A stretch of DNA of 64,000 nt, taken from contig MPDD01000003.1 of NCBI GenBank assembly GCA_001874265.1, forward strand, positions 98,040 through 162,039, given 5' to 3'. The DNA is from Bacteroidetes bacterium MedPE-SWsnd-G1 (GTDB lineage: Bacteria > Bacteroidota > Bacteroidia > Flavobacteriales > Flavobacteriaceae). A program made the position numbers and the translations under genes. The notes under the pieces are model-generated. The model saw only the letters and a list, made by a program, of their open reading frames with translations, was not told where the DNA came from and made no database searches. Shown here piece by piece: positions 62,541-64,000 of this stretch; positions within the stretch are counted from its first letter, which is position 1, and the number at the start of each line of letters is the position of its first letter.

Positions 62541-63260
62541 TTAATTCTCATCAAGTACCATATTTATATATTGAATTAAATCATCATTGATGTTTAGTAA
62601 TAATTGAGTTCTTAATAAACTATTTTCTACTGTCCCGTTTAAGTAATTTATAGTTTTATGGTGTTTTTTAAATTCTATAGCATTGTAAAATTCTTCTATG
62701 GTACTATTCTCATTAAGTGCAATCATTTTATCACTATAGAATAGATGTGATTCACCTGCATATTTTTCGAAGAGCCTATCTTTTTGTTCATAGGCTAACT
62801 CAATATAATGATGCTGAAGAATATAATCTCTTATTAATTGTTGAATAGAATCATTTGAAAATTCGTCAATTTTATTTTTAAAATTTATGACTACTGAAGC
62901 TTGATAGGCCATTGAAATGTCAAATATTGGATAATCACCATATAAAATGCTCTTAATACTATCATTTGCAGACTCGTCATATATAAGATTTAAATTTTTT
63001 GACAATTCCATGTGGTTATACATATGATCCATTCTTGATTTGAAAAATATAGAATCGGATTTGGTGTCCTGCAGTAGCTCCTTTAATAATTTAGTTTCCG
63101 CTGCGTTGCTCTTTTTATTATTGTTCCAATTGTTAATCTGCAATGCAATTAAAATTCCAATAACAACAAGCACAATTTCACCAATAGCATATTTAAGGTA
63201 TTTGCCTGTTTTGTTTTCCATAAGTAGATTTTGCCTAATTTTTCTAAAAAATTTAATCAT
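62541..63260 (-). CDS. DUF6090 family protein, copy 2
   Basis: The 239-residue protein has the same start as copy 1: basic segment (MIKFFRKIRQNLLMEN), then KYLKYAIGEIVLVVIGILI (about 20-38), ALQINNWN and a charged helical domain. The N-terminal 45 residues are nearly identical between copies while the rest diverges. It lies 31 bases downstream of copy 3 on the same strand, so the two are a tandem pair. Function is unknown. Confidence 0.75.
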   Translation of the reverse strand: MIKFFRKIRQNLLMENKTGKYLKYAIGEIVLVVIGILIALQINNWNNNKKSNAAETKLLKELLQDTKSDSIFFKSRMDHMYNHMELSKNLNLIYDESANDSIKSILYGDYPIFDISMAYQASVVINFKNKIDEFSNDSIQQLIRDYILQHHYIELAYEQKDRLFEKYAGESHLFYSDKMIALNENSTIEEFYNAIEFKKHHKTINYLNGTVENSLLRTQLLLNINDDLIQYINMVLDEN

Positions 63261-63291
63261 GTGTTTCTAATATCGATATTTTATTTTTTCA

Positions 63292-64000
63292 TTATAAAAC
63301 GTTTAATTCTGAAGATATTAGCTTCTTTAATTCTTCAGATTCCTGAATAATTCCTTTTAACTTGTTTGATATCAATTCGGAATGCCATCTTACAGCTTCA
63401 ATAAATTGCCTAAATTCTATATATTCATTTGATGTTGGATTATTTATCCAAGGGTGCCGTTTTAAGGCTTCTTCAGGATTTTTTTTGTGCCAGTAAACAA
63501 AATCATACCATCCGTCAAAACATTTATCTCGTAAGGTAATTACATCTTTACTGTATTCTAAATTATAGAATGACTCTCTTTCACAGAGTTGATAGTATCT
63601 CTGAATTTCGGTGACTAGGTTATCCGAAGCGAGAGAATACAAACTACCAGTATTCTTTAATTCTTCATAAACGGCGGTGTTTATATTAAAATGAATCACA
63701 AAAAATATATATTCTCTTATTACATAGTCTAAATTATTTGAGACTTTACTTTTATCTAATAATTTAGATACGCTGTCTGCGTAAATATATCTTTCCGCCA
63801 ATCCAACATATTTACCACCAATATCTAATATAGACGCTCGATCGATGTTTAAATCTAATTCTTTAGAAAGTTTTTTTAATAATACGTGGTTTCTATTGGT
63901 GTTTATTCTATGAGAGTTCCAGTTATTAATTTGCAAGGCAATCAATATCCCAATCACGACTAACACTATTTCACCTATAGCATATTTAAAGTATTTGCCT
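63292..64000 (-). CDS. DUF6090 family protein, copy 3 (5' end cut by the window)
   Basis: The frame is open to the window edge and reads GKYFKYAIGEIVLVVIGILI before the in-frame GTG at 63966, so the true start lies beyond base 64000 and the GTG is internal. The part seen has the DUF6090 helix, INNWN and a charged helical domain (NRNHVLLKKLSKELDLNIDRA). The protein ends with LKKLISSELNVL. It precedes copy 2 by 31 bases. Function is unknown. Confidence 0.75.
   Translation of the reverse strand, partial: GKYFKYAIGEIVLVVIGILIALQINNWNSHRINTNRNHVLLKKLSKELDLNIDRASILDIGGKYVGLAERYIYADSVSKLLDKSKVSNNLDYVIREYIFFVIHFNINTAVYEELKNTGSLYSLASDNLVTEIQRYYQLCERESFYNLEYSKDVITLRDKCFDGWYDFVYWHKKNPEEALKRHPWINNPTSNEYIEFRQFIEAVRWHSELISNKLKGIIQESEELKKLISSELNVL

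Noticed and set aside
63292..63966. A complete gene starting at GTG 63966
   Set aside because: The conserved DUF6090 residues continue in frame to base 64000; the start is outside the window.
1..64000. CRISPR arrays, phage genes, transposases, toxin-antitoxin or defence systems
   Set aside because: None of the reading frames or intergenic sequences shows their marks; no regular spaced repeats were seen.

Overview
The window reads as a chromosomal segment of a marine-type member of the Flavobacteriia (Bacteroidetes). The evidence is a strongly AT-rich composition, almost no Shine-Dalgarno sequences, many -7 boxes of the Bacteroidetes form TAnnTTTG, a type IX secretion plug protein, a RemB-like gliding protein, many signal peptides ending in SQ or AQ, and lipoproteins with short signal sequences. 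I see no phage, insertion sequence, CRISPR array, plasmid gene or defence island. This is core and semi-accessory chromosome.

Layout. 0-11.6 kb: the tail of an aldehyde dehydrogenase, a sugar N-acetyltransferase (WlbB-like) and a RemB-like outer-membrane protein; an aminotransferase/omega-amidase pair; a soluble acyl-ACP desaturase with a PlsC acyltransferase; a NagX-like membrane acyltransferase with a secreted sialidase. 11.6-11.8 kb: tRNA-Leu(UAA) and tRNA-Gly(GCC), with a clear promoter and terminator. 12-17 kb: a cytochrome oxidase block (cyoE, two subunit III genes, subunit IV, then assembly genes: an SCO-like protein lacking the cysteine pair, SCO, DUF420 and a CxxC mini-protein). 17-27.5 kb: a TolC protein, tsaB, a peroxiredoxin-like protein, a sulfatase, a DUF255 thioredoxin-domain lipoprotein, an aspartate aminotransferase, a membrane fatty-acid desaturase and rsmG. 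27.7-38.6 kb: housekeeping and envelope genes (twin-FKBP lipoprotein, M61 peptidase, gamma-glutamyltransferase, PruA, NRDE protein, DUF3667, ApaG, T9SS plug). 38.6-46 kb: a three-gene ABC efflux operon facing a sigma-54 response regulator and histidine kinase. The shared intergenic region has a near-consensus sigma-54 promoter and two repeated dyads that look like activator sites. 46-50.8 kb: three secreted proteins of unknown function and a DUF6090 protein. 50.9-56.2 kb: a serine hydrolase, an SRPBCC protein, and a dipeptidase-YbjQ-miniprotein-TetR-TetR operon. 56.4-62.4 kb: the complete nqrABCDEF operon for the sodium-pumping NADH:quinone reductase. 62.5-64 kb: two more DUF6090 genes, the last running off the window.

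How it works together: the Nqr complex and the oxidase block outline a respiratory chain that begins with sodium export from NADH and ends at a heme-copper oxidase whose subunits I and II lie outside the window. Several enzymes feed amino acids, peptides or glycans into it (PruA, GGT, dipeptidase, M61 peptidase, sialidase, sulfatase).

The observations I rate highest are the sigma-54/activator architecture of the efflux operon, an unlisted 44-residue membrane protein coupled to its neighbours by TAATG junctions on both sides, a signal-peptide gene relic behind rsmG, six of eight convergent gene pairs interlocked by exactly four bases, and the uncharacterised secreted three-gene unit at 46-50 kb. 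I found no clearly new biological system; the last item is the best candidate for one.
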